58,449 nt of DNA from Bacteroidota bacterium (GTDB lineage: Bacteria; Bacteroidota; Bacteroidia; Flavobacteriales; Flavobacteriaceae). Below, one piece after another: positions 7,097-19,400 of this stretch; the first letter of the stretch is position 1, and each line of letters opens with the position of its first letter. The stretch lies in assembly GCA_027619415.1 (NCBI GenBank), contig JAQCFO010000008.1, forward strand, positions 1 through 58,449, in the 5' to 3' direction. Position numbers and translations under genes: made by a program. Below the pieces are notes generated by a model. The model was not told where the DNA came from, searched no databases, and saw only the letters and a list, made by a program, of their open reading frames with translations.

Positions 7097-10000
7097 TTAA
7101 TTTTTAATTCCAGGCAAGTTCAATGGTTTAGATTGCTGCCATTTAAACTCAGTTTTCTTTTGGGAAGGGTATAGTTCATCTAAGTTATTAGCGTCATATA
7201 ATTTTCCATCCATCATTACTTTTTCCACTGTATTGGAATTTCTAATGTCTTCTAGGGGATTTTTTCCCAGTATTACCAAGTCAGCAAGTTTTCCTTCTTC
7301 AATACTACCTATATCATTTTCTAATCCAATTGCTTCAGCACCAATTATTGTAGCTACCCTTAAAGCATCGTGCAAATCAAGTCCTCCTGCTTGCATACTC
7401 CATAACTCCCAGTGATAGCCTAAACCTTGCAATTGCCCATGTGAACCAACTCCAACAATTCCTCCGCTCTCTACAAGATCTTTAATGAATTTACCTTGTT
7501 CTTCAAATACGTATTCTTCTTTATGAAACCAACCATCATTTCTTCTTCTGGATTTATTGTCAAGATGGTCTTTAGGTGTAAAGAAATTTAATTTTTTATC
7601 ACCCTGAACATCTTCTGTAGCGTAGTAATAGTTTTCAGCCCAAGGTCCTCCGTAAGAAACTAGTAGGGTAGGAGTATAGGCCATTTTTGATTTTGCCATT
7701 ACTTCTACCACATCTTTATAAACAGGATAGATAGGAATATTATGTTCTTGACCGGGATACCCATCCAGCATTTGATTCATGTTTAGCTTAATGTGCAATG
7801 CACCTTCAGTAGTTGGCATTAATTTTTGTTCTTTTGCGGCCATTAAAATCCATTGCCTATGTTTTCTGTTTCCAGTACGATACATTTTAATTGTTTTGGT
7901 ATTGTAGTATTTGGAATATTGTTTTAAAACATCTTTGGTATGATCTAAGCTTTCAAGATTATAGCCCCAATAGCCAACTCCTGGGCCAGTTGAATAGATT
8001 CGAGGCCCATGCATTAAACCTGCGTTTACCATATCTCCATATGTGAGTATGTCGGTGGTACCCGTTTGAGGGTCTCTAATCGTAGTTACTCCATAGGCCA
8101 AGTTCGCTGCAAACGACCAAGTTTCTGTTCTATGAATATTTCTAGAAACTCTTACATGTGCATGAGTATCAACAAAACCAGGAACAATAGTTTTTCCAGA
8201 AAAATCTATTTCTTTTATTGAATTATCATTTTGAATTTCACCTGATTTACCAACTTTTTTAATCCTGTTATTTTCGATTAGAATATCTCCTTTTTCAATA
8301 ATTTCCTTTCCTTTCATCGTTATTATTCTTGCATTTTTTAAAATAACGGATCCAATAGCTCTGTTTTTTTCTATAAATGTTTTTATTTCAATTTCGCTAG
8401 CCTGATAGTTTTTTACTTTGTCTTCCTTTTGTTCTTTATCTTTTTTCTTGTTTTTCTTTTCTTTTTTTATTCTTTCTTCGTCGGCTTTGGCAAGTGGAAT
8501 ATTATAATTAAACAGCGATTTTCCTAAGGAGAAATAAACGTTATCTCCATTTGTCCCCCATGATGCAAACTCACCGCCAAACTTAGTTAACTTCCTTGCT
8601 GGGAACGCTGAGCTACTTGGTTTAGCAACATTAATAGAAAAATCTTTTACTCCTGTGTAAGGTATAGTAACCACATAAACATCATTATTTATAACTGCTA
8701 AAGCTTTTTCATCAACAGGGGATTTAATTATATATGAGGCAGAAGAGGGAGGAGTTTTTCCTCCTGGAGTTCCATAAACAGCAATTCCTGTAATTTTTAA
8801 AATGTTTTTTTCATCAGTTCCATCCCACCTAATAGAACTTAGTCCATTAGATCGGCTATATAAATGTATTCTGTCAGAATTCATAACAAAATGAGGATGT
8901 GATCTTCCTTTAGTTTTATCTATAAAAATATTATTTCCTCCGTTAGAAGAAACCCACATTATTTGAGAATCTACTCCTGCATTCCCGTATTCAATAAAAT
9001 CATTTTCTGAGGACTTTATAAATACAATTTTTGAGCCATCATTATTCCATGAAGGGTAAGAGTAAACGCCATTTTCTTGAGTTAATTTTGATATTTTTTT
9101 TCTATTCTTTAAGCTTACTTTATAGATAGCACCACCTTCTGTTTCATCCCATGTAGTAAAGGCAATTTCATTACCATCTGGGCTCCAAATAGGCATATTT
9201 TCGGTATAACTTAAATTACTTAACCTAGTTGGCTCTCCGTTAGGGAGTTGTTTTATATATACTTTTTGAAATGAAGAATAAGCAATTTTCGTTCCATCTG
9301 GTGAAACTTTAGGGTTTCTAATTTGATTTGAAACAACTTTATCTTCATCTTGAATAGGATAATTGAATTTTAATTGTGGACCTAATTCTATTTCTTCTTC
9401 AACTTGAAATGGAATGTTAATTGCATCCCCACCTTGAATAGGTATTTTATTTATTTTACCTCCATAAGAAGCAATTACAAATTTACTGTCGGGTGTAAAA
9501 GTCATAACCGGTAATGTTCCCAAAGTATTTTGAGATTCTATATCATCTCTTTGAATAGGATAAGCTAACCATTTTTCTTTTCCATTTTCAAGGTTTCTTG
9601 CGATTAAACCAGTTTGATCGTTCCACCTAGACCCATAAACTAACCATTTGCCATTAGTTGATAAGGTTGGAGAAAACGCTGAACCATATCTTGAGGCCAC
9701 ACTTTCAACTAATCCAGTATCTCTATCATATCTTGCCAATGAAATTTGAGGAAATTTTGCATTATACTGCCAAGCATTTGTTTTGCTAGAAAACCAAATG
9801 TATCGATCATTTTTACCAACGGCTATATCACTAACCTTTAAATTAGAAGGCTCCTTGATTAATTCAACACCTTTACCGCCTGACTTATGATTTAAAAATA
9901 ATTTAGAATTTCTGCCGCCTTTTGTGCTAATAATATACTCCCCATCATTTGTCCATTCAGCAGTTTCCATAAAATGATCATCACCCTTAGTGATTTGAAT

Positions 10001-10390
10001 AGAATCCCCATTTTCTAAATCTAAGACCCAAGCATTTGGCCCTCCTGATCTATCAGAAACCATTAATAACTGTTTTCCATCTGGAGAAAATTTTGGATGA
10101 GAATCAAACGCTAATCCACTTGTAATTCGAGTAGCTTTTCCGCCTTCGATTGGTAATGTATAGATGTCTCCTAACAAGTCAAAAGCTAAAGTTTTTCCGT
10201 CTGGACTGATATCTAATGACATCCAAGTTCCTTCATCAGTATTTATTTTTATTTTCCTTTCAACCTTTAATGGAAGCCCAATTTCTTTATTTTTAACTTT
10301 TGAAGTGTCTTTTTCTTTCTCGTTATTATTGTTTTGAGCTGAAAGACTCATTGAAAGCAAAAAAGCTATAAGTAAAATTATTTTTTTCAT
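7097..10390 (-). CDS. secreted TolB-like beta-propeller amidohydrolase
   Basis: A 1097-residue exported protein with two parts. After a signal peptide (about 1-18, LSAQ), roughly residues 50-620 form a WD40-like/PD40 propeller with many repeats such as ISPDGKTLAFD, FSPDGKQLLMVSD, VSPDGTKIAYSS and WSPDGNEIAFTTWD. Residues about 690-1080 are an amidohydrolase domain with the metal motif GFVDTHAHVRVS and the C-terminal GSIEEGKLADLVILGKNPL. A Lys-rich linker (about 635-660) separates them. This architecture is widespread in Bacteroidota and annotated as amidohydrolase or imidazolonepropionase-like. The substrate is unknown; peptidic or cyclic amides are typical of the superfamily. It is probably the first gene of a unit with the YdjC-like deacetylase. 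The 225-base gap to divergent maeB contains both promoters and no other gene. Confidence 0.88.
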   Translation of the reverse strand: MKKIILLIAFLLSMSLSAQNNNNEKEKDTSKVKNKEIGLPLKVERKIKINTDEGTWMSLDISPDGKTLAFDLLGDIYTLPIEGGKATRITSGLAFDSHPKFSPDGKQLLMVSDRSGGPNAWVLDLENGDSIQITKGDDHFMETAEWTNDGEYIISTKGGRNSKLFLNHKSGGKGVELIKEPSNLKVSDIAVGKNDRYIWFSSKTNAWQYNAKFPQISLARYDRDTGLVESVASRYGSAFSPTLSTNGKWLVYGSRWNDQTGLIARNLENGKEKWLAYPIQRDDIESQNTLGTLPVMTFTPDSKFVIASYGGKINKIPIQGGDAINIPFQVEEEIELGPQLKFNYPIQDEDKVVSNQIRNPKVSPDGTKIAYSSFQKVYIKQLPNGEPTRLSNLSYTENMPIWSPDGNEIAFTTWDETEGGAIYKVSLKNRKKISKLTQENGVYSYPSWNNDGSKIVFIKSSENDFIEYGNAGVDSQIMWVSSNGGNNIFIDKTKGRSHPHFVMNSDRIHLYSRSNGLSSIRWDGTDEKNILKITGIAVYGTPGGKTPPSSASYIIKSPVDEKALAVINNDVYVVTIPYTGVKDFSINVAKPSSSAFPARKLTKFGGEFASWGTNGDNVYFSLGKSLFNYNIPLAKADEERIKKEKKNKKKDKEQKEDKVKNYQASEIEIKTFIEKNRAIGSVILKNARIITMKGKEIIEKGDILIENNRIKKVGKSGEIQNDNSIKEIDFSGKTIVPGFVDTHAHVRVSRNIHRTETWSFAANLAYGVTTIRDPQTGTTDILTYGDMVNAGLMHGPRIYSTGPGVGYWGYNLESLDHTKDVLKQYSKYYNTKTIKMYRTGNRKHRQWILMAAKEQKLMPTTEGALHIKLNMNQMLDGYPGQEHNIPIYPVYKDVVEVMAKSKMAYTPTLLVSYGGPWAENYYYATEDVQGDKKLNFFTPKDHLDNKSRRRNDGWFHKEEYVFEEQGKFIKDLVESGGIVGVGSHGQLQGLGYHWELWSMQAGGLDLHDALRVATIIGAEAIGLENDIGSIEEGKLADLVILGKNPLEDIRNSNTVEKVMMDGKLYDANNLDELYPSQKKTEFKWQQSKPLNLPGIKN

Positions 10391-10615
10391 TTTTATTATT
10401 TATTTGTGTAATTAAGGTAGTTATTTAATTGGAAACAATATGAAAATAATTTCTTCAAAAGGATTTTAAAAAATAAATTTAAGAGATATATTACTAAATA
10501 AAGAAACTATTTTTTTAAATTTTAATTTGTATAATACAATAGAGTTTTTGTATGTTATTGAAAATGCTTTTTATAAATTTATATACTGAGAAAAATTAAA
10601 TAATCTCTTTTAAAA

Positions 10616-12889
10616 ATGAAAAATAAAAATACTAGAAGGGATGCGTTAGTTTATCACGCTAAGCCTAATCCAGGAAAAATAGAAGTAGTGCCAACTACTA
10701 GCTATAACACTCAAAGGGATTTATCTTTAGCTTATTCTCCAGGAGTTGCATTTCCCTGTATTGAAATTGAAAAAGACGTAAAAAACATTTACAAGTACAC
10801 CTCCAAAGGAAATTTAGTGGCGGTTATTACAAATGGAACTGCTGTATTGGGTTTAGGAGATATTGGCCCAGAAGCTTCTAAGCCTGTGATGGAGGGAAAA
10901 GCGCTTCTTTTTAAAATTTTTGCAGGCATAGACGTGTTTGATATTGAGATTGATGCTAAAGATCCTGAAAAGTTTATTGAAACAGTTAAAAATATTTCTC
11001 CAACGTTTGGAGGGATTAATTTAGAAGATATAAAAGCTCCAGAAGCATTTGAAATTGAACGAAGGCTTTCTGAAGAGTTAAATATACCTGTCATGCATGA
11101 TGATCAGCATGGAACTGCTATAATTTCATCTGCCGCTTTAATAAACGCTTTAGATATAACTAAGAAAAAAATAGAAGATGTTAAAATGGTAGTGTGTGGA
11201 GCTGGAGCAGCAGCAATTTCTTGTACAAGAATGTATAAAGCTTTTGGTTTAAATCCTAAAAATATAATTATGACTGACAGCAAGGGAGTCATAAGATCTG
11301 ATAGAGAAGATTTGTCATCGGAAAAGAAAGAATTTGCTACGAGTAAAAATATCAACACACTAGAAGAGGCCATAAACGGTTCAGATGTTTTCATTGGACT
11401 GTCAAAAGCCAACATGTTAACTCCGAAGATGTTGCTAAGTATGGCTAAAGACCCCATAGTGTTTGCTATGGCTAATCCTGACCCAGAAATAGATTATTCA
11501 CTAGCTATGAATACTAGGGATGATATAATTATGGCTACAGGTCGCTCAGACTATCCAAATCAAGTAAATAATGTCCTTGGGTTTCCGTTTATTTTTAGAG
11601 GGGCCTTAGATGTGAGAGCTACTAAAATTAATGATGAAATGAAGATGGCTGCAGTAAAAGCTTTAGCTTCGTTAGCAAAGGAACCGGTCCCTGAATTTGT
11701 AAACATTGCTTATGATAAGACTAAATTAATTTTTGGCAGAAACTATATTATCCCTAAACCTTTTGATCCTAGGTTAATAACTAAAATTCCTCCAGAAGTG
11801 GCTAAAGCAGCAATAAAATCTGGAGTAGCTTTAGAGCCAATAGAATGTTGGGAAAAATATGAGGAAGAGTTACATAATAGACTTGGAAGTGATAAAAAAA
11901 TCATAAGATTGTTAATGAATCGCGCAAAAGAATCTCCTAGAAAAATTATTTATGTTGAGGCTGATCATTTGGATGTTTTAAAAGCAGCTCAAATTGTTTT
12001 GGAAGAAGGAATTGGGCTTCCAATACTTTTAGGAAATAGGAAAGTGATAAAAGAATTGAAAAAAGAAATTGAATTTGATGAAGATGTTTTGATAATTGAT
12101 CCTAAATCTAAGGAAGAACTTTCTAACAGAGAGAAATATGGTAAGAAATATTGGGAAATAAGAAAAAGGAAAGGAGTTACATTGTTTACAGCAGTCAATA
12201 AAATGAAAGAGAGAAATCTGTATGCTGCTATGATGTTGCAAAATGGAGATGCTGATGCCTTAATTTCAGGGTATTCTAGGAGTTATCCAGTTACAGTTAA
12301 GCCCATGTTTGAAGTAATTAAAAAAGCTTCTGGAGTAAATAGAGTAGCAACTACCAACCTAATGATTACAAGTAAAGGGCCTTTGTTTTTATCTGACACT
12401 TCTATTAACATTGATCCTTCAGCAAAAGATTTAGCAATAATTGCTAAAATGACTTCTGAGACAGTAAAGATGTTTGGATTAGAGCCCAATGTTGCAATGG
12501 TTTCTTACTCTAACTTTGGGTCATCTAATCACCCCATGGCATTAAAGGTAAATGAAGCCGTAAAGTATTTGCATAGAAACTTTCCTGCGCTCGTGGTGGA
12601 CGGACCTGTTCAATCAGATTTTGCATTGAATAAGGAAATGTTTAAGAACAATTTCTCTTTTTCTAAATTGTCTGGAAAAAATGTAAACACTCTTATTTTC
12701 CCAAATTTAGATTCTGCTAATACAAATTATAAATTAATAAAAGAATTAGATAATGCTTTGTCGATTGGTCCAATCATGATGGGAATGTCTAAAGCAGTTC
12801 ATATCATTCAATTAGGTGCAAGTGTTGAAGAAATGGTAAATATGTCTGCGGTGGCCGTAGTAGATGCTCAAAAAAAATTAAAAAAATGA
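10616..12889 (+). CDS. maeB: NADP-dependent malic enzyme with phosphotransacetylase-like domain
   Basis: A 757-residue MaeB-type malic enzyme that decarboxylates malate oxidatively to pyruvate with reduction of NADP. The N-terminal part shows LAYSPGVAFPC (catalytic Tyr region), MEGKALLFKIFAG (catalytic Lys), FGGINLEDIKAPEAFEIE and MHDDQHGTA (metal and substrate ligands). The Rossmann nucleotide site is VVCGAGAAAISC (about 192-203). From about residue 430 to the end it carries the phosphotransacetylase-like domain characteristic of large MaeB enzymes (LLGNRKVIKELK, DADALISGYSRSY, QSDFALN), which is regulatory rather than catalytic in studied homologues. Its stop overlaps the ruvA start (ATGA), so translation is coupled. 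The pairing of maeB with ruvA upstream of sprA is typical of Flavobacteriaceae. Confidence 0.96.
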   Translation: MKNKNTRRDALVYHAKPNPGKIEVVPTTSYNTQRDLSLAYSPGVAFPCIEIEKDVKNIYKYTSKGNLVAVITNGTAVLGLGDIGPEASKPVMEGKALLFKIFAGIDVFDIEIDAKDPEKFIETVKNISPTFGGINLEDIKAPEAFEIERRLSEELNIPVMHDDQHGTAIISSAALINALDITKKKIEDVKMVVCGAGAAAISCTRMYKAFGLNPKNIIMTDSKGVIRSDREDLSSEKKEFATSKNINTLEEAINGSDVFIGLSKANMLTPKMLLSMAKDPIVFAMANPDPEIDYSLAMNTRDDIIMATGRSDYPNQVNNVLGFPFIFRGALDVRATKINDEMKMAAVKALASLAKEPVPEFVNIAYDKTKLIFGRNYIIPKPFDPRLITKIPPEVAKAAIKSGVALEPIECWEKYEEELHNRLGSDKKIIRLLMNRAKESPRKIIYVEADHLDVLKAAQIVLEEGIGLPILLGNRKVIKELKKEIEFDEDVLIIDPKSKEELSNREKYGKKYWEIRKRKGVTLFTAVNKMKERNLYAAMMLQNGDADALISGYSRSYPVTVKPMFEVIKKASGVNRVATTNLMITSKGPLFLSDTSINIDPSAKDLAIIAKMTSETVKMFGLEPNVAMVSYSNFGSSNHPMALKVNEAVKYLHRNFPALVVDGPVQSDFALNKEMFKNNFSFSKLSGKNVNTLIFPNLDSANTNYKLIKELDNALSIGPIMMGMSKAVHIIQLGASVEEMVNMSAVAVVDAQKKLKK

Positions 12890-13467
12890 TAACACAATTA
12901 AAAGGTAGAATGGTTGAAAAATCTCCAACAGAAGTTGTGATAGACTGCAACGGAGTAGGATATATGGTTCATATTTCGTTAAATACTTTTTCACAATTAA
13001 CGGATTCAGAAAACATCACTTTATTCACTCACTTACAGGTGAAAGAGGATTCTAATACTTTATTTGGTTTTTATGAAAAAACAGAAAGGAACTTATTTAG
13101 ACAACTTATTTCAGTTTCAGGCATTGGAGCCAGTATTGCTAGAACCATGCTGTCTTCTTTAAATCCCAAAGAAATTCAGAATGCTATAATCTGTGGAGAC
13201 GTTTCCACTATACAATCAGTAAAAGGCATTGGCCTTAAAACTGCACAAAGAGTAATTATAGAACTCAAAGATAAAGTAAGTTCAATTTCAGGATCTGATG
13301 AATTTATTGGAAATATTAGCAATACAAATAAAGATGAAGCGTTATCTGCTTTAGAAGTGTTAGGTTATAGTAGAAAGCATACTAATAAAATAATTGAAAC
13401 ACTTCTAAATAATTCACCAGAAATATCTGTTGAAGAGTTAATTAAAAGCGCATTAAATAAATTATAA
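12886..13467 (+). CDS. ruvA: Holliday junction branch migration protein RuvA
   Basis: A 193-residue RuvA, the DNA-binding tetramer that recognises Holliday junctions and directs the RuvB motor in recombination repair. The N-terminal OB-fold starts MITQLKGRMVEKSPTEVVIDCNG in the usual way. The two helix-hairpin-helix motifs are LISVSGIGASIARTML and VKGIGLKTAQRVIIELKDK (about 75-135). The C-terminal domain III (EALSALEVLGYSRK...) that contacts RuvB is present. Length is normal. The start codon overlaps the maeB stop by four bases, and the sprA start follows five bases after the ruvA stop. No ruvB or ruvC lies in the window. Confidence 0.97.
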   Translation: MITQLKGRMVEKSPTEVVIDCNGVGYMVHISLNTFSQLTDSENITLFTHLQVKEDSNTLFGFYEKTERNLFRQLISVSGIGASIARTMLSSLNPKEIQNAIICGDVSTIQSVKGIGLKTAQRVIIELKDKVSSISGSDEFIGNISNTNKDEALSALEVLGYSRKHTNKIIETLLNNSPEISVEELIKSALNKL

Positions 13468-13471
13468 AGAA

Positions 13472-16400
13472 TTGACAATATTTCCTTTAAAAAGAAAAAT
13501 ATTCATCTTATCTTTTTTTGTAGTTATATTATATAACCAGAATATACTAGGTCAAAAAATTATTACACTAGATACTATTGAAAATACCGTCTATTTAGGA
13601 AAGTTTAAATTAACTCCCCCATCATTTTTTTCTTCAAAATACACTTATTACCCTTTAATAGACCGATATATATATTCAACTAAAGCAGGTGAAATTGATG
13701 TTGGAATCCCATTAGTGCTAACTCCTAATCAATATAGAAAACTTGTAAAAGAAAATAGTATTAAAAAATATTTTCAAGAAAAAATGAGTTTTATTGAAGA
13801 TGAGGATTCAGAAAAATCTTCTAAGCTTAAAAACTTACTTCCTAACCTTTATGTCAATTCTAGGTTTTTTGAAACGATTTTTGGAGGCGATAATATAGAA
13901 CTAACTCCTCAAGGATCTATTTCGATGGACATTGGAGGTCGATACCAAAAGAGTGACAATCCCTCCTTGTCGTCTAGAAATCAAAGCAATATTAGTCTTG
14001 ATTTTAACCAAGCTATTAGTTTGAGTATGAATGGAAAAATAGGTGAGAGATTAACTATTAGGTCCAATTATGATACTCAATCAACTTTTGATTTTCAAAA
14101 TTTATTAAAATTAGATTACACTCCAACAGAAGATGATATAATTCAAAAAATTGAATTAGGAAACGTTAGCATGCCTTTAAGCGGTTCTTTAATCTCAGGG
14201 GCTCAAAGTTTATTTGGGTTTAAAACAGAGTTAAAATTCGGAAATACTAATATAACAGCTATTTTGTCAGAACAAAAATCTGAATCACAAACGGTTGTTT
14301 CAAAGGGAAATGGAAGTTTTGAAGAGTTTTCAATTTCACCTTTAGATTATGATGAAAACAGACACTTCTTTTTAGGACAGTATTTTAGAGATAAATACGA
14401 AACTACCGTTAAAAATTATCCATATTTAAATACTCCAATTCAAATTTCTAGAATTGAAGTTTGGGTAACTAATAGATCAGGTCAAACTCAAAATGTAAGA
14501 AATGTATTGGGTCTACAAGATCTTGGAGAATCAAATCCTGAAAAAACTAATCTAGGCGAATCTATTGAATTTTTAGGAGCAGATGATAAACCTGATAATT
14601 CGGCGAATAAACTAGATCCGGAATCCATAGTTAATGAATTATCGTTAGATTTTTCTAAACTCCGAGATATTTCTAACGTAAAACAAGGGTTTGGTGATAT
14701 TAAAAGTTTGGTGAGTGAGGGCAATGATTATTCTATTTTAGAAAATGCTAGAAAATTAGAAGCAAATGAATATAAATTGCATGATAAGCTAGGCTATATA
14801 TCCTTAAATCAACCTTTGAATAATGACGAGATATTGGCAGTAGCATACCAATATACTGTTAATGGAGAAGTTTTTCAGGTTGGAGAATTTGCTAACGATG
14901 GTGTAGAATCAACAAGCTCAGATGGAATTACGATTTCTAACAATAGTTTAATAGTTAAGTTATTAAAAAGCAGTTTGACCAATATTAATCAACCTGTTTG
15001 GAATTTAATGATGAAAAATATTTATTCTATTGGCTCTTTCCAAATAAATAAAGATGATTTTAAACTAAATATCTTTTACTCAAACCCATCACCTATAAAT
15101 TATATTGAAGCTGTAGATCCCTCAGTTCCAATTGAAAGAAAAACTTTATTGTCTCTTTTTAATTTCGACAAATTAAACAGGAATAATGACATTCAGGACG
15201 GAGGAGATGGATTTTTTGATTTTGTGCCTAATATTACAATTGATTCTAGAAACGGATTAATTATTTTTACATCTGTTGAGCCTTTTGGGGAATATTTATT
15301 TAAAGAGTTAAAAAACCCCAATTCATCTAGTGAGAATTATAAAGACATTAATTCTTTTAACTTAAATCAGCAAAAATTCGTTTATAATGAAATGTATGAT
15401 TCTTCAAAAAATGAAGCCGAAAAAGTATCAGAAAAGAACAAATTTTTAATAAAAGGATCTTATAAAACTACTGAAGAGGTTGGAGGAATTGCGATAGGAC
15501 AGTTTAACATACCTAGAGGTTCTGTTAAGGTTGTGGCTGGAGGAAGAGTTCTTCAAGAAGGGATGGATTATACGGTTAATTATCAAGCAGGAAGAGTACA
15601 AATTTTAGATGAATCACTAAAGAATTCAAACGTTCCAATTGAAATATCAACTGAGAGTAATTCTTTTTACTCTCAACAAAAGAAAAGATTTTCAGGAATT
15701 AATATTGAACATAAGTTTAATGATAATTTTATTATTGGAGGAGCATTAATTAATTTAAGTGAAAGATCAGTTAGTCAAAAAGCTAATTATGGAGTTGAGC
15801 CAGTTAATAATACAATGATTGGGTTTAATGGAACCTTTTCTTCTCAGGTTCCTTTTTTAACTCGATTAGCAAATAAATTACCAAATATTAATTCAGATGT
15901 TGAGTCTAATATTTCTTTTAAAACAGAATTTGCTTATTTACATTCTGGAATACCAAAAAACTCAGGCTTTGATAATGTTGCAACAGTTTATGTTGATGAT
16001 TTTGAAGGCTCAGAAACAAATATTGATTTAAAAGACATTTCTTCTTGGAAACTTTCCAGTGTTCCTGCTAGAAATGTCAAAGGGTCTAATTATGGTGTGG
16101 ATGAATTAGAACTAGGGCATTATCGAGCTAAACTAGCATGGTATAATATTGATCCTATTTTTTACACCAGACAAAGGCCAAGTGAAATAGATGAAGGTGA
16201 GCTTTCTAAAAATGAGACAAGAAGGATTTTTATTGAAGAGATTTTCCCTCAACAAGATATAATCCAGGGTCAATCAAGAATTCAAAATACTTTTGATCTT
16301 AGCTTTTATCCTAGCGAAAAGGGACCATATAATAATAACTTAAATCAAAGTTTTTTAGATGATTCAACAAATAATTGGGGAGGAATTACTCGAGATTTAT

Positions 16401-19400
16401 CTTCAACTAATTTTGAAAGAGCTAATGTCGAATTTGTCCAATTCTGGCTTTTAGATACTTTTTCTGAAAACAGTTCAAGTGATATTGATTTAGGCGATCT
16501 AGTTTTAAATCTTGGAAACATTTCTGAAGACATATTAAAAGATGGAAAGAAATTATATGAAAATGGTTTGCCAACAGGTAATTCAAATGAGATAATTAAT
16601 GAATCTAATTGGGGAAAATCACCTGGAACACAATCTTTAATTTATTCCTTTGATGCAGATACAAATAAGAGAACTCTACAAGATGTGGGTTATGACGGAA
16701 TGAATGATACAGAGGAATTAAAAAAATATTTTAATGGAGAGAGAAGTGATCCAGCAGGTGATAACTATCAATATTATATAGATGCTAATGGTGGAATATT
16801 AAATAGATATAAAAATTATAATGGAACTCAGGGTAATTCACCTATAAATGTTGGAAATTCTGGAAGAGGATCAACTACAATTCCAGATAATGAAGATGTT
16901 AATCAAGATAATACCATGAATACAATAGATAGTTATTTTGAATACTCTATTCCAATAAGAAAAAACATGACTGTTGAAAATCATCCTTTTATTAGTGATG
17001 TTAGAAATGAGGTTAAAGTTGATCTTCCTAACGGGGAATCAATTACAACCAGGTGGATACAATTTAAAATCCCTGTTTCTAGTCAATTTTATAATAGCAG
17101 TAAATACAGTTCGTTTTTTGATCGTGTTGGTGTTATAGATAACTTTAGATCTATAAGGTTCATGAGAATGTATTTAAAAGGGTTTTCTGACCCTGTAACT
17201 TTTAGATTTGGAACTTTAGATTTAGTTAGAAGTGAATGGAAGAGGTACACGAAAAATTTAAATAGTAGTAATACTCCCAATCTAAATCCATCGATAGAAA
17301 TAGGTTCAGTTAATATCTTAGAAAATGAAAACAGAATTCCAGTTAATTACATTCTTCCACCTGGTTTGGAAAGGGAAAAAATCTCTTCTAATAATTCATT
17401 AATTAGACAAGATGAACAATCGCTTTCAATAAAAGTTAATGACCTTCAACCAAAAGCTTCTAAGGGAGTTTATAAGATTGTTGATTTTGATATGAGACAA
17501 TATAAATCATTAAAAATGTTTATTCATGCAGAGTCTATTGATAAAACCTCTAAGCTTTCAGAAGAATTAGATAAAAGATTGATTGCATTTTTGCGTTTAG
17601 GATCAGACTTAACTGATAATTATTACCAAATTGAAATTCCTTTAAAACCAACCCAATACGCTGAAGGAATTCCAAACAGATTAAGTGCTGATGAAGTTTG
17701 GCAACCTGATTCTAATTCCATTGATTTTTCTTTAGCAACCCTTACAGAATTAAAAGCTCTAGCCATTTCTAATAACGCCAATTTATCAAACGTTTTATAC
17801 TTCAATGAAGATCTAGAGATTATTAACGAATTCACTTCTATTTCGAGTCTTCCAGGAAAAAAAAAATATAAATTTTCTATAAAAGGAAATCCTACAATTG
17901 GTGGTGTTAAAAATTTAATGCTGGGAGTAAAAAATCCATCTGAAGATGTACTTTCAGGTGAGATTTGGTTTAATGAGTTAAGACTTTCAGAAATAGAAGT
18001 AAAGGGAGGATGGTCGGCATTAGCGTCTCTAGATGCAAATATTGCTGATTTTGCAAATATTTCATTATCAGGAAAAATGTCAACGATTGGATTTGGATCA
18101 ATTGATAAATCGCCAAACCACAGAAGTAGAGAGAAATTAAATCAGTACGGTTTAATTACGAGTTTAAACTTAGGGCAGCTTCTTCCGAAAAAATGGGAAA
18201 TAAAAATACCGTTATCATATGCTATTTCGGAAGAATTCACGACTCCAGAGTATGATCCTTTTTATCAGGATATTAAACTAGAAGATCGTTTAAATTCAAC
18301 AAATTCTGAAAAAGATAAAGAATTTATAAAAAACCAGGCAATTAGTTACAGAAAAGTAAGTAGTATTAATCTTCTGGGAGTTAAAAAAAATAGATCTGCC
18401 GAACAAAAAGAAAGAGTTTATGATATTGAAAATTTTGATTTTTCATATAGTTATAACCAAGAGACACAACACGACTATGAAGTAGAAAATTTCACAAAGA
18501 AAACAGCAAGGGTTAATTCACAATACAGCTATTCATTTAATCCATTTGTAATTACACCATTTGAATCAATTAAATTTATAAATGATAACAAATATTTAGA
18601 ATGGTTAAGTGAATTTAATATTAATCCCCTATTGTCAAGTATTACGTTTGATGCAAATATTAATAGGACTTTTAATAGTCAAAGATTTCGAGATGTTTAT
18701 GTAAAAGGAGCTAAGTTCTCGAAACAAATAGCATTACCTGATATTCAACAAAGAAACTTTCTGTTTGACTGGAGTCTTAATTTAAGTCAAAATTTAACTA
18801 ATTCTTTAAGAATAGATTTTTCAGCTTCAAATAATAGTATAGTTAAAAATTACTTTCAAAATGATCCTGATGAAAATAGAGTTGTTAATAAAGATTTAGA
18901 TATATGGGACGGATTTTGGAATACTGGTGAGGCCAATTCTCATAATCAATCCTTCCGATTATCGTATCAATTGCCTTTTAAGTTCTTTCCTTTAATTAAT
19001 TTTGTTAATAGCAGTTATAATTATTATGGAGATTTTAATTGGGAAAGAGGATCAGATGCAATGGCTCAGGTTCAAGACGATTCAGGAAAATTTTTAGGCA
19101 GAGTCAATACAATTCAAAATGCCAACACACATACTTTTAATACATCTTTTAATATGTCTAAATTTTATATAAATTTAGGATTAATTAAAAAGAAAAATCC
19201 AAAATCAGTTCAGCATAAAATTCTTAATTCAGTTATTGGATTGGCAACAGGACTTACTAGACTTAAAGTTAACTATTCTGAAAATAACGGAAAAGTTTTG
19301 CCTGGATACACCCAATCTCTTGGATTTTTAGGAACTGCTAGACCTTCTTTGGGTTTTGTTTTTGGAAGTCAAGCGGATGTAAGATTTGAAGCTGCAAAAA

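Noticed and set aside
11104-11457. Minus-strand 117-codon ORF inside maeB
   Set aside because: It covers the Rossmann region of maeB in antisense; low-complexity composition and no start context.
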